Positions 1-8,089 of a DNA stretch of 64,000 nucleotides are shown one piece after another (within the stretch, counting starts at the first letter, position 1; each line of letters starts with the position of its first letter). Below the pieces are notes generated by a model that saw nothing but the letters and a program-made list of their open reading frames with translations, had not been told where the DNA came from and searched no databases. The translations under genes were made by a program, and so were the position numbers. Origin of the DNA: Pseudomonas koreensis (GTDB lineage Bacteria > Pseudomonadota > Gammaproteobacteria > Pseudomonadales > Pseudomonadaceae); the NCBI RefSeq assembly GCF_025447595.1, contig NZ_JAOEJU010000017.1:1-64000 (forward strand). The letters run 5' to 3'.

Positions 1-190
1 CGAAGCAAACCGTAGGCGATGCCCCCGGATGAATCCCGGAACGAAGGAACACCGAGCCAAAGCGAGGTGCCGAACGCCGGGGCCCAGACCTTTGGTTCCT
101 TTGGGGCGTTTGCCAAAGGGACTCGCCGTAAGGGCGAAACCGCCAGCGGCCGCACCCGAAGAAACGGATATGTACCCGATAAAACCACAG
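1..190. repeat. Conserved noncoding element typical of Pseudomonas intergenic DNA
   Basis: The first 190 bases lie upstream of the lon-type gene and carry no convincing gene. Short frames exist but have no ribosome binding site and an arginine/proline-rich, shadow-like composition. From memory the text resembles an intergenic sequence seen many times in fluorescent pseudomonads that is often mis-annotated as small proteins. This is recall, not a search. It may continue to the left of the window. Confidence 0.4.
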
Positions 191-330
191 CATGGCCGGC
201 CCAAAGGCCGCCAAGCCCAAACCCAAAACCCTGTCAAACCCCTGAACACACAAGCAGAAACACCCCACCCCATTGAAACCACCCAACCCCTGCCCCATCT
301 AACACCCATACCCAATTGCGCAGGTGCCCC

Positions 331-2754
331 ATGAGCGACCAGCAAGAATTCCCCGAGAACCCCGACGACATCACCGAAACCGACGCCGAACACATCGAAC
401 ACCACGTCCCAGGCAAAGGCCTCGCCCTGCCCGGCCAGAACCTGCCGGACAAGGTCTACATCATCCCGATCCACAACCGCCCGTTCTTCCCGGCCCAGGT
501 CCTGCCGGTCATCGTCAACGAAGAACCCTGGGCCGAAACCCTAGAACTGGTCAGCAAATCCGAACACCACTCCCTGGCCCTGTTCTTCATGGACACACCC
601 CAGGAAGACCCGCGCCACTTCGACACCAAGGCGTTGCCGCAATACGGCACCCTGGTCAAGGTGCACCACGCCAGCCGCGAAAACGGCAAACTGCAATTCG
701 TCGCCCAGGGCCTGAGCCGCGTCCGCATCAAGACCTGGCTCAAACACCATCGCCCGCCCTATCTCGTTGAAGTCGAATACCCGCACCAGCCCACCGAGCC
801 GACCGACGAGGTCAAGGCCTACGGCATGGCGCTGATCAACGCGATCAAGGAACTGCTGCCGCTCAACCCGCTGTACAGCGAAGAGCTGAAGAACTACCTC
901 AACCGCTTCAGCCCCAACGATCCATCGCCGCTGACCGACTTCGCCGCCGCCCTGACCTCCGCCACCGGCCCCGAGCTGCAGGAAGTGCTCGACTGCGTGC
1001 CGATGCTCAAGCGCATGGAAAAAGTCCTGCCGATGCTGCGCAAAGAAGTCGAAGTCGCGCGCCTGCAAAAAGAAATCTCCGCCGAAGTGAACCGCAAGAT
1101 CGGCGAGCACCAGCGCGAGTTCTTCCTCAAAGAACAGCTCAAGGTCATCCAGCAAGAGCTGGGCCTGACCAAGGACGACCGCAGCGCCGACCTCGAACAG
1201 TTCGAGCAACGCCTGGAAGGCAAGGTCCTGCCGACGCAGGTGCAGAAGCGCCTCGAAGAAGAGATGAACAAGCTGTCGATCCTCGAAACCGGATCGCCGG
1301 AGTACGCGGTCACCCGCAACTACCTCGACTGGGCGACCTCGGTGCCGTGGGGCGTGTACGGCGAGGACAAACTCGACCTCAAGCACGCGCGCAAGGTGCT
1401 GGACAAACATCACGCCGGCCTCGACGACATCAAGGACCGCATTCTCGAATTCCTCGCGGTCGGTGCCTATAAAGGCGAAATCAGCGGCTCCATCGTGCTG
1501 CTGGTCGGCCCGCCGGGCGTAGGTAAAACCAGCGTCGGCAAATCGATCGCCGAATCCCTCGGCCGGCCGTTCTACCGCTTCAGCCTCGGCGGCATGCGCG
1601 ACGAAGCCGAGATCAAGGGCCACCGCCGCACCTACATCGGCGCGCAGCCCGGCAAACTCGTCCAGGCGTTGAAAGACGTCGAAGTGATGAACCCGGTGAT
1701 CATGCTCGACGAGATCGACAAGATGGGCCAGAGCTACCAGGGCGACCCGGCCTCGGCGCTTCTGGAAACGCTGGACCCGGAACAGAACGTCGAATTCCTC
1801 GACCACTATCTGGACCTGCGGATGGACCTGTCGAAAGTCCTGTTCGTCTGCACCGCCAACACTCTGGATTCGATCCCCGGCCCGTTGCTGGACCGGATGG
1901 AAGTGATTCGCCTGTCGGGCTACATCACCGAAGAAAAGGTCGCCATCGCCAAGCGTCACCTGTGGCCGAAACTGCTGGAAAAGGCCGGCGTGTCCAAGGG
2001 CAGCCTGAGCATCAGCGACACGGCGCTCAAAGCCTTGATCGACGGTTACGCCCGTGAAGCCGGCGTACGCCAGCTGGAAAAACAGATGGGCAAACTGGTG
2101 CGCAAAGCGGTGATGAAGCTGATCGACGATCCAAAAGCGGTGATCAAGATCGGCCCGAAAGACCTCGAAGCGTCCCTCGGACATCCGGTGTTCCGCAACG
2201 AGCAAGTGCTGTCCGGCACCGGTGTAATTACTGGCCTTGCCTGGACCAGCATGGGCGGTGCGACCTTGCCGATCGAAGCCACGCGGATTCACACGTTCAA
2301 TCGCGGTTTCAAACTCACCGGCCAACTGGGCGATGTGATGAAGGAGTCGGCGGAGATCGCCTACAGCTACGTCAGTTCGCACCTCAAATCCTTCGGTGGC
2401 GATCCGAAATTCTTCGACGAAGCCTTCGTCCACCTGCACGTGCCGGAAGGCGCCACGCCGAAAGACGGCCCGAGCGCCGGCGTGACCATGGCCAGCGCCC
2501 TGCTCTCCCTCGCTCGTAATCAGGCGCCGAAAAAAGGTGTAGCCATGACCGGCGAGCTGACGCTGACCGGGCATGTGCTGCCGATTGGCGGGGTGCGCGA
2601 AAAAGTGATTGCGGCGCGGCGGCAGAAGATTTTCGAGTTGATTCTGCCGGAGGCGAATCGCGGAAACTTTGAAGAGTTGCCGGATTACTTGAAGGAAGGC
2701 ATTACGGTGCATTTCGCCAAGAAGTTTGCGGATGTGGCGAAGGTGCTTTTCTAA
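331..2754 (+). CDS. asrA: ATP-dependent Lon-family protease, second Lon (AsrA-like)
   Basis: This is an 807-residue ATP-dependent serine protease of the LonA family that unfolds and degrades cytosolic proteins. The N-terminal Lon substrate-binding domain covers about residues 45-245, followed by a coiled coil and then the AAA+ module with Walker A GPPGVGKT at 393-400 and Walker B VIMLDEID at 456-463. The Lon protease domain has catalytic Ser715 (in GPSAG) and Lys758, 43 residues apart as in E. coli Lon. I chose the ATG at 331 over an in-frame TTG at 316. It is followed by an icp-like inhibitor and a YhhN protein, the order I recall for P. aeruginosa asrA (PA0779-PA0777), so this is probably AsrA (aminoglycoside/heat stress protease) rather than the clpX-linked Lon. 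Family certain; paralogue assignment likely. Confidence 0.9.
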   Translation: MSDQQEFPENPDDITETDAEHIEHHVPGKGLALPGQNLPDKVYIIPIHNRPFFPAQVLPVIVNEEPWAETLELVSKSEHHSLALFFMDTPQEDPRHFDTKALPQYGTLVKVHHASRENGKLQFVAQGLSRVRIKTWLKHHRPPYLVEVEYPHQPTEPTDEVKAYGMALINAIKELLPLNPLYSEELKNYLNRFSPNDPSPLTDFAAALTSATGPELQEVLDCVPMLKRMEKVLPMLRKEVEVARLQKEISAEVNRKIGEHQREFFLKEQLKVIQQELGLTKDDRSADLEQFEQRLEGKVLPTQVQKRLEEEMNKLSILETGSPEYAVTRNYLDWATSVPWGVYGEDKLDLKHARKVLDKHHAGLDDIKDRILEFLAVGAYKGEISGSIVLLVGPPGVGKTSVGKSIAESLGRPFYRFSLGGMRDEAEIKGHRRTYIGAQPGKLVQALKDVEVMNPVIMLDEIDKMGQSYQGDPASALLETLDPEQNVEFLDHYLDLRMDLSKVLFVCTANTLDSIPGPLLDRMEVIRLSGYITEEKVAIAKRHLWPKLLEKAGVSKGSLSISDTALKALIDGYAREAGVRQLEKQMGKLVRKAVMKLIDDPKAVIKIGPKDLEASLGHPVFRNEQVLSGTGVITGLAWTSMGGATLPIEATRIHTFNRGFKLTGQLGDVMKESAEIAYSYVSSHLKSFGGDPKFFDEAFVHLHVPEGATPKDGPSAGVTMASALLSLARNQAPKKGVAMTGELTLTGHVLPIGGVREKVIAARRQKIFELILPEANRGNFEELPDYLKEGITVHFAKKFADVAKVLF

Positions 2755-2766
2755 CGCTCCCCTGCT

Positions 2767-2892
2767 GATCGTTCCCACGCTCTGCGTGGGAATGCCGCCC
2801 GGGACGCTCTGCGTCCCTTCACAAGCGTGACGCGGAGCGTCACAGGATGCATTCCCACGCGGACGGTTCGACGCCTCGACGTAGGAACGATC
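2767..2892. repeat. Pseudomonas palindromic intergenic repeat
   Basis: The gap after the Lon gene contains nested inverted repeats: GTTCCCACGCTCTGCGTGGGAA at its left end, GGGACGCTCTGCGTCCC, GTGACGCGGAGCGTCAC, and a closing TTCCCACGC...GGAACGATC. The outer GATCGTTCC/GGAACGATC arms pair across the whole block. This is a recurrent pseudomonad repeat that could also act as a transcription terminator or mRNA-stabilising structure for the protease gene. Confidence 0.7.
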
Positions 2893-2974
2893 ACGCCAAG
2901 CTTGGCGCTGTCACACTTTGTCTCATCTTCAGTTATGCTCGCCGTTCGTCGCCAACGCCGGAGCCACTGAATCC

Positions 2975-3367
2975 ATGTCCCCCCTTCGCCTGTTTGTCCC
3001 CCTGTCCCTCGCCCTGCTGGCCGCCTGCGCCACGCAACCGAAAACCAACGTGACCGTGGAAAAACAGAGCGAATGCCCGGTGCGACTCACCAACGGGCAG
3101 AACCTGATCGTCATGCTCCCGAGCAACCCCACCACCGGCTACCGCTGGGCCATCCAGGATTCTGCCGGCGGCGTATTGCGCGCCCTCAGCCCCGAGGTCT
3201 ACAGCAACCCGGAAGATGCCGGCGTGGTCGGCGCGGCCGGTCTCTCGACCTGGCGCTTCCAGGCCTTCGCCCCCGGCACCGGTCGCCTGCGCCTGACTTC
3301 GCAACAACCGTGGGCGCCGGAAGTGTTGCCGGTGGAAACCTTTGACTGCGCCATTTCGGTGAACTGA
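2975..3367 (+). CDS. icp: Chagasin-type cysteine protease inhibitor lipoprotein
   Basis: This 130-residue secreted lipoprotein belongs to the chagasin/ICP family (MEROPS I42). Residues 1-17 form a lipoprotein signal peptide with lipobox LAAC and lipidated Cys18. The mature part carries the three inhibitor-loop signatures: NPTTGYRW near residue 50, a glycine-rich GVVGAAG loop followed by W-x-F near residue 88, and a C-terminal loop with W near 112. The family blocks papain-like cysteine peptidases; the target here is unknown. The ATG at 2975 gives a clean signal peptide, whereas an upstream in-frame TTG at 2918 does not. The next gene starts 2 bases after the stop. Confidence 0.85.
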   Translation: MSPLRLFVPLSLALLAACATQPKTNVTVEKQSECPVRLTNGQNLIVMLPSNPTTGYRWAIQDSAGGVLRALSPEVYSNPEDAGVVGAAGLSTWRFQAFAPGTGRLRLTSQQPWAPEVLPVETFDCAISVN

Positions 3368-3369
3368 CC

Positions 3370-4005
3370 GTGGGCTGGCTGATCCTCGCGCTGATGGGCG
3401 CCGTGACCTTTCTCTACGGCGTCAGCACCCATGCGGCGCTGCTTTGCCTGCTGGTCAAACCGCTGCCGGTGCTGGCGTTGCTGGGCTGGTTGCACGATGC
3501 GCCGCCTAGCGACTACCGCCGCTGGATCAGCCTCGGTCTGATTTTCTCGTTGATCGGCGATGTGTTGCTGGCGTGGCCGGGGGATTTGTTCGTCTTCGGT
3601 CTCGGCGCGTTTCTGGTCGCGCATCTGGCGTATCTCAAGGCCTACCTCAGCGATTGCCGGCGCCTGGCCCTGCTGCCGCTGATCCTGGCGCTCAGCGTCG
3701 GCGCCGTGTTGTTGGGCATATTGATCAGCAGTGGACTCGGCCCATTGACCGTCCCGGTGATCGTCTACGGCACCGCCATCAGCGCCATGCTCTGGCGCGC
3801 CTTGGCCCGACTCGGCAGCGGCGTACCGCAACGTTCGGCGCTGCTTGCGGCGGGCGGCGCGGTGGCGTTCGTGTTCTCCGACAGCGTGATTGGCATCAAC
3901 CGGTTTGTCTCACCGTTCAATGCAGCGCCCTACATCATCATTCTCAGTTACTGGCTGGGGCAGTGGGGGATTGCGGCGTCGGCGTTTGGTCGAACAGCGC
4001 GCTGA
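3370..4005 (+). CDS. YhhN/TMEM86-family integral membrane protein (lysoplasmalogenase-like)
   Basis: This is a 211-residue polytopic membrane protein with about seven to eight hydrophobic helices and almost no soluble part. It fits the YhhN/TMEM86 family, whose vertebrate members hydrolyse the vinyl ether of lysoplasmalogens. The conserved acidic residues expected in helices can be seen (GDVLLAWPGD near residue 60, SDSVIGINRF near 170). The GTG start at 3370 lies 2 bases after the inhibitor gene stop, so the two are almost certainly co-transcribed. Substrate in bacteria is not established. Confidence 0.75.
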   Translation: MGWLILALMGAVTFLYGVSTHAALLCLLVKPLPVLALLGWLHDAPPSDYRRWISLGLIFSLIGDVLLAWPGDLFVFGLGAFLVAHLAYLKAYLSDCRRLALLPLILALSVGAVLLGILISSGLGPLTVPVIVYGTAISAMLWRALARLGSGVPQRSALLAAGGAVAFVFSDSVIGINRFVSPFNAAPYIIILSYWLGQWGIAASAFGRTAR

Positions 4006-4010
4006 ATCCA

Positions 4011-4028
4011 TCGCGAGCAGGCTCGCGA
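4011..4028. repeat. REP half-element
   Basis: TCGCGAGCAGGCTCGCGA is an imperfect palindrome belonging to the same REP family found at 5870, 18818, 22918 and 25028. Here only one short unit is present, between the YhhN gene and cmoA. Confidence 0.7.
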
Positions 4029-4149
4029 TAGCAATCGTTCAGCCGCTGAAAATTCCGGCATCTGCCTCGCGGTTTATCAGACAACCCGCGCATCTGCGCG
4101 CCAGTTTGGCTAAAATGCCGGCCTTTTCATCGACACCGCCGGAACCGCC

Positions 4150-4893
4150 GTGAGCAAAGAACCCGATCGCATTTTCGCCCAGCCGATGGCCCAAGTGCCT
4201 GACTTCGCCTTCAACGAAGACGTGGTGCGGGTGTTCCCGGACATGATCAAGCGTTCGGTGCCGGGTTACCCGACCATCGTCGAAAACCTCGGCGTGCTCG
4301 CGGCGCAGTTCGCCCAGCCGAACAGCGTGCTCTACGACCTCGGCGCCTCCCTCGGTGCGGTGACCCAGGCCCTGCGTCGCCACGTGCGCACCGACGGTTG
4401 CCGGGTGATCGCGGTGGATAACTCCGCCGCCATGGTCGAGCGGTGCCGCGAGTATCTCAACGGTCAGGATTCGATGTTCCAGGAGTTGCTGCCGGTCGAT
4501 GTGATCGAAGGCGACATCCTTGCCCTCGATTTCCAACCGGCCTCGGTGGTGGCGCTGAACTTCACCCTGCAATTCATCGCCCCGGATCAGCGCACGGCGT
4601 TGCTGTCGCGCATCCGCCAGTCGTTGCTGCCGGGCGGCGCGCTGATTCTGTCGGAGAAGCTGCGCTTCAACGATGCCGAAGAACACGCGCTGCTCACCGA
4701 TCTGCACGTCGCGTTCAAACGCGCCAACGGCTACAGCGAACTGGAAATTGCCCAGAAGCGCAGCGCCATCGAAAACGTCATGAAGCCCGACAGCCTCGAA
4801 GAACACCGCGAGCGCCTGCTGGCCGCCGGGTTCTCGAAAGTCGTGCCGTGGTTCCAGTGTCTTAACTTTGCCTCGTTGATTGCCTTGCCATGA
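4150..4893 (+). CDS. cmoA: Carboxy-S-adenosyl-L-methionine synthase CmoA
   Basis: This 247-residue cytosolic class I methyltransferase-fold enzyme converts SAM and prephenate to carboxy-SAM, the carboxymethyl donor for 5-oxyacetyl-uridine at tRNA position 34. The SAM-binding glycine motif reads DLGASLGAVT near residue 62, followed by the acidic IAVDNS at strand 2 and VVALNFTLQF at motif IV. It starts with GTG at 4150 (next codons AGC AAA), and length and N-terminus match the family. It overlaps cmoB by 4 bases (ATGA), so the two are translationally coupled. Confidence 0.95.
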   Translation: MSKEPDRIFAQPMAQVPDFAFNEDVVRVFPDMIKRSVPGYPTIVENLGVLAAQFAQPNSVLYDLGASLGAVTQALRRHVRTDGCRVIAVDNSAAMVERCREYLNGQDSMFQELLPVDVIEGDILALDFQPASVVALNFTLQFIAPDQRTALLSRIRQSLLPGGALILSEKLRFNDAEEHALLTDLHVAFKRANGYSELEIAQKRSAIENVMKPDSLEEHRERLLAAGFSKVVPWFQCLNFASLIALP

Positions 4894-5846
4894 TTGATCT
4901 GTCCCCCCTCGCCCGCCGTCTGGCCGGCACGCCGCTGGCCGAATGGGCCAACACCCTGCAAGCGCAACTCGACAAGAAAATGGAGAAAGGTCACGGCGAT
5001 CTGGAGCGCTGGCAAAGTGCGCTGGACGCCTTGCCGAAGATCCAGCCGACCGAAGTCGACCTGCTCGACGGCCTGAAACTGGACAACGATTGCGACGACG
5101 AAACCCGCGCACGGATGCGCACCGCGCTGATGGGTTTGTCGCCTTGGCGCAAGGGGCCGTTCGACCTGTTTGGCGTGCACGTCGACACCGAATGGCGCTC
5201 GGACTGGAAGTGGTCGCGGGTCTCTCCGCATCTGAATCTGAAGGGCAAACGCATCCTCGATGTCGGGTGCGGCAACGGCTACTACATGTGGCGCATGCTC
5301 GGTGCCGGCGCCGACAGCGTGATCGGTGTCGATCCGAACTGGCTGTTCTTCTGCCAGTTCCAGGCGGTGCAGCGTTATCTGTCAGAACCGAATGCCTGGC
5401 ACCTGCCATTTCCGTTCGAAGACCTGCCGCCGAATCTGGAAGGCTTCGACACGGTGTTCTCGATGGGTGTGTTCTATCACCGTCGCTCTCCGATCGAGCA
5501 TTTGCTGGCGCTCAAGGATTGCCTGGTGAAGGGTGGCGAGTTGGTGCTGGAGACGCTGGTGGTCGAAGGCGACAAGCATCAGGTGCTGGTGCCGGAGGAC
5601 CGTTATGCACAGATGCGTAACGTATGGTTTTTGCCGTCGGTGCCGGCGCTGGAGTTGTGGCTGCGTCGTGCAGGTTTCACGGATGTGAAATGCGTGGACG
5701 TGAGCACCACCACCGTTGACGAACAGCGTGGGACCGAGTGGATGAAGTATCAGTCGCTGAGTGATTTCCTTGATCCGCAAGATCACAGCAAGACGATTGA
5801 AGGGCTGCCGGCGCCGATGCGGGCGGTGATTGTCGCGAAGAAGTAA
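4890..5846 (+). CDS. cmoB: tRNA U34 carboxymethyltransferase CmoB
   Basis: This 318-residue enzyme transfers the carboxymethyl group of carboxy-SAM to 5-hydroxyuridine-34 of tRNAs, forming cmo5U, which widens wobble decoding. A helical N-terminal extension (about 1-110) is followed by a Rossmann methyltransferase domain with ILDVGCGNGYYMWRM near residue 120 and GVDPNWLFF at strand 2. Conserved MGVFYHRRSP is near residue 198. The start overlaps the cmoA stop, and the two enzymes act consecutively. Confidence 0.95.
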   Translation: MIDLSPLARRLAGTPLAEWANTLQAQLDKKMEKGHGDLERWQSALDALPKIQPTEVDLLDGLKLDNDCDDETRARMRTALMGLSPWRKGPFDLFGVHVDTEWRSDWKWSRVSPHLNLKGKRILDVGCGNGYYMWRMLGAGADSVIGVDPNWLFFCQFQAVQRYLSEPNAWHLPFPFEDLPPNLEGFDTVFSMGVFYHRRSPIEHLLALKDCLVKGGELVLETLVVEGDKHQVLVPEDRYAQMRNVWFLPSVPALELWLRRAGFTDVKCVDVSTTTVDEQRGTEWMKYQSLSDFLDPQDHSKTIEGLPAPMRAVIVAKK

Positions 5847-5869
5847 ATCTTCCAAACACCTAATAACAC

Positions 5870-5956
5870 TGTGGGAGCGAGCTTGCTCGCGATAGCGGTT
5901 TGACAGTCAACATTTCTGTAACTGTCGGACCGAATCGCGAGCAAGCTCGCTCCCAC
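5870..5956. repeat. REP pair in inverted orientation (REPIN-like)
   Basis: TGTGGGAGCGAGCTTGCTCGCGAT on the left arm is mirrored by ATCGCGAGCAAGCTCGCTCCCACA on the right, about 40 bases apart, between convergent cmoB and tadA. Two inverted REP units with a short spacer are the layout of a REPIN, mobilised in trans by REP-associated tyrosine transposases, none of which lies in this window. It may also limit read-through between the convergent genes. Confidence 0.85.
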
Positions 5957-5969
5957 ATTGGTTTTGTGT

Positions 5970-6467
5970 TCAGTCTGCGGGTTTCGCGCGCCGTGCCCTG
6001 AAGAACTCAGTCAATACCGCCCCGCACTCCTGCGCCAACACCCCGCCTTCATACAACACTCGATGGTTGAGAAAGCCCTGAGTGAAGAACTGCCCCTGAC
6101 TCTGCACAATCCCGGCCTTGGGCTCCAGCGCGCCATACACCACCCGCGCAACCCGCGAATGCACGATCAACCCGGCGCACATGCTGCACGGTTCCAGCGT
6201 CACATACAGCGTGCTGCCCGGCAGACGGTAGTTATCCACCGCTTGCGCGGCGGCGCGGATCGCGACCATTTCTGCGTGTGCGCTGGGGTCGCTGGTACTG
6301 ATCGGGCAATTGAAGCCGCGACCGATAACCTCGCCATCTTGCACCAGCACCGCGCCCACCGGCACTTCGCCGAGGGCCGCGCCTTGGGCCGCCAATTCCA
6401 GCGCCTCGCGCATGAAGTCACGATCACGGCTGCGGTCGATGATCGCCGCGGGGCGAATCTGGCGCAT
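5970..6467 (-). CDS. tadA: tRNA-specific adenosine deaminase TadA
   Basis: This 165-residue zinc deaminase converts A34 to inosine in tRNA-Arg(ACG). The cytidine-deaminase signature is intact: HAE (proton shuttle Glu and one zinc ligand) near residue 65 and PCSMCA (two Cys ligands) near 95. The start MRQIRPAAII at 6467 was chosen because the longer frame continues into the oxidase gene. Its ATG shares one base with the stop of the upstream multicopper oxidase gene (TGATG), and the GAGGTGAAG before it can serve as ribosome binding site. The pairing with a copper oxidase looks positional, not functional. Confidence 0.92.
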   Translation of the reverse strand: MRQIRPAAIIDRSRDRDFMREALELAAQGAALGEVPVGAVLVQDGEVIGRGFNCPISTSDPSAHAEMVAIRAAAQAVDNYRLPGSTLYVTLEPCSMCAGLIVHSRVARVVYGALEPKAGIVQSQGQFFTQGFLNHRVLYEGGVLAQECGAVLTEFFRARRAKPAD

Positions 6468-7843
6468 CACTTCACCTCGATGGCGGCCATCAGGCCGGTT
6501 TCCATGTGGTCGATCACGTGGCAGTGGAACATCCACACGCCAGGGTTATCCGCCACCAGCGCCACTTGCGCGCGTTCGTTCTTGCCCAGCAGATAAGTAT
6601 CGGTGAAGTACGGCACGATCTTGTGCCGATTCGACGCAATCACTTTGAAGCTCATGCCGTGCAGGTGGATCGGGTGCTGATACTGGGTCATGTTCTTCAG
6701 TTCGAAAATATAGCTCTGACCGAGTTTCAGGCTGGCGATCGGTCGATCGGCGCAGGTCTTGTCGGTGATGTCCCAGGCCTTGCCGTTGATCTGCCACAGG
6801 CTCGGCGGTTTGCCGTTGTCGACATTCACCGACACCGAACCGACCCATTCGAAATTGAAGTTGAGTTTCTCGGCATTGGCCAGATCCGGTTCGGCGACGG
6901 GGTTGGCAGGCAGTGCTTTCGGCCAGTCGGTCGGCGCCTCGTTGTTGGCCACCGAACGCAGGGTGCCCAGACGCACCGGACCGTTGCGCAGCGACAGTTC
7001 CTCACCGGCCGGCGGAGCCTTGATCGCCAGACAGATGCGCATGCCCGGGCCGAGCCAGTATTCCTTGCCCAGCGGGCGCGGCTCGACCGGGTTGCCGTCC
7101 AGCGCGTAGATCTGCGCTTCGACGCCGGGAATATTGATGCGATAGGTCAGGGTGTTGTCGAGGTTGAGCAGGCGCACCCGGGTGATCTGCCCGGCCGGCA
7201 ACTCGATCACCGGCGAAGGCACGCCGTTGATGGTCGAAAGCCGACCGGCCGTACCGCCACGGGCCGCTTCGCGCGGGATGCTGAACTCGACGAAATTGCC
7301 CTCATCGTCGATGTGCCAGTTCTTCAGGCTCAGGGTCTTTTCGTATTTGAATCCGGTCGGCTCGCGCTCTTCGACAATCAGCGGCCCGACCAGCCCGCGC
7401 CCCAGTTCTTCGCTGCTGCTGACGTGCGGGTGATACCAGTAGCTACCGGCATCCGGCACACGGAATTTGTAATCGAAGTATTCGCCCGGCAACACCGGCA
7501 ATTGCGAAACGTATGGCACGCCGTCCATCTCCAGCGGCAGGCGAATGCCGTGCCAGTGAATGGTGGTGGCCACCGGCAGATGGTTGATGAAACGCACCCG
7601 CAGCCATTCGCCCTGACGCACGCGCAATTCGGTCCCTGGTGCCGAAGGGCCGAACGCCCAGGCTTCGGTCTTGTGCCCTGGCACCAACTCGACGTCCAGT
7701 GGCGCGGCGATCAACTCGTAGTCATGCCCCGCGTTAGCGTCGGCAACCTTGCCCAGCCAGTAACGCGTCGCACCGCCGGCCCCGGCACCAACCACTGCAA
7801 GACCGGCCAGACCACCGAGTATCTGTCGACGGGTAAAGGACAT
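6467..7843 (-). CDS. Multicopper oxidase, Tat-exported
   Basis: This is a 458-residue periplasmic laccase-like oxidase. The N-terminus MSFTRRQILGG has a twin-arginine motif followed by a hydrophobic Ala/Gly segment. All copper ligand blocks are present: HWHG at 96-99, HPH at 138-140, HPIHLHG at 390-396 and HCHVIDHMETGLM from 440 (type 1 Cys441 and axial Met). Three cupredoxin domains are expected at this length. Such enzymes oxidise Cu(I), phenols or metals; no copper resistance genes flank it, so the substrate is open. The open frame runs on upstream to 9238, but that part is antisense to the toxin gene; the ATG at 7843 gives the Tat signal at the N-terminus. Confidence 0.88.
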   Translation of the reverse strand: MSFTRRQILGGLAGLAVVGAGAGGATRYWLGKVADANAGHDYELIAAPLDVELVPGHKTEAWAFGPSAPGTELRVRQGEWLRVRFINHLPVATTIHWHGIRLPLEMDGVPYVSQLPVLPGEYFDYKFRVPDAGSYWYHPHVSSSEELGRGLVGPLIVEEREPTGFKYEKTLSLKNWHIDDEGNFVEFSIPREAARGGTAGRLSTINGVPSPVIELPAGQITRVRLLNLDNTLTYRINIPGVEAQIYALDGNPVEPRPLGKEYWLGPGMRICLAIKAPPAGEELSLRNGPVRLGTLRSVANNEAPTDWPKALPANPVAEPDLANAEKLNFNFEWVGSVSVNVDNGKPPSLWQINGKAWDITDKTCADRPIASLKLGQSYIFELKNMTQYQHPIHLHGMSFKVIASNRHKIVPYFTDTYLLGKNERAQVALVADNPGVWMFHCHVIDHMETGLMAAIEVK

Positions 7844-8089
7844 GGACACAACTACCTCACGTATCAGCCGCAGGCCAAGGCGCCCGCAAAAGGCGAATAC
7901 GATACACCTGCGGTTGCGAAACAGTAAGGGCAGCGCGGCGGATGGCCGCAGACTACAGGTGCGAAGCCTGATTCCCATGCATCTTTTTCCTTCGGACGAC
8001 ACGCCAACAACCGCGTGTCTGACAGACGAATCCTTCACCTCTTGAAATGATCGCGGTCGCTTTTTATCCACCACGCTCAAGGAAAGATT
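7844..8089. other. Intergenic region between oxidase and toxin genes
   Basis: About 250 bases separate the two divergent genes and no gene is seen in it. Near its right end sits a sigma70-like promoter (listed separately). The middle (7900-8040) shows no strong hairpin or repeat. Confidence 0.5.
8042..8070 (+). promoter_or_regulatory. Putative sigma70 promoter of the toxin gene
   Basis: TTGAAA (8042-8047), a 17-base spacer and TATCCA (8065-8070) lie just upstream of the GTG start at 8090. Predicted transcription would begin about 8077, leaving a short leader that contains the AAGGAAAG ribosome binding site. Prediction only. Confidence 0.4.

Noticed and set aside
541..2778. 745-codon minus-strand frame opposite the Lon gene
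   Set aside because: It mirrors the codon structure of the Lon gene, has no family features and no ribosome binding site; the plus-strand protein is certain.
3370..5846. Functional link between the YhhN protein and cmoAB
   Set aside because: A gap of 144 bases with a REP unit separates them; cmoAB are a unit of their own.
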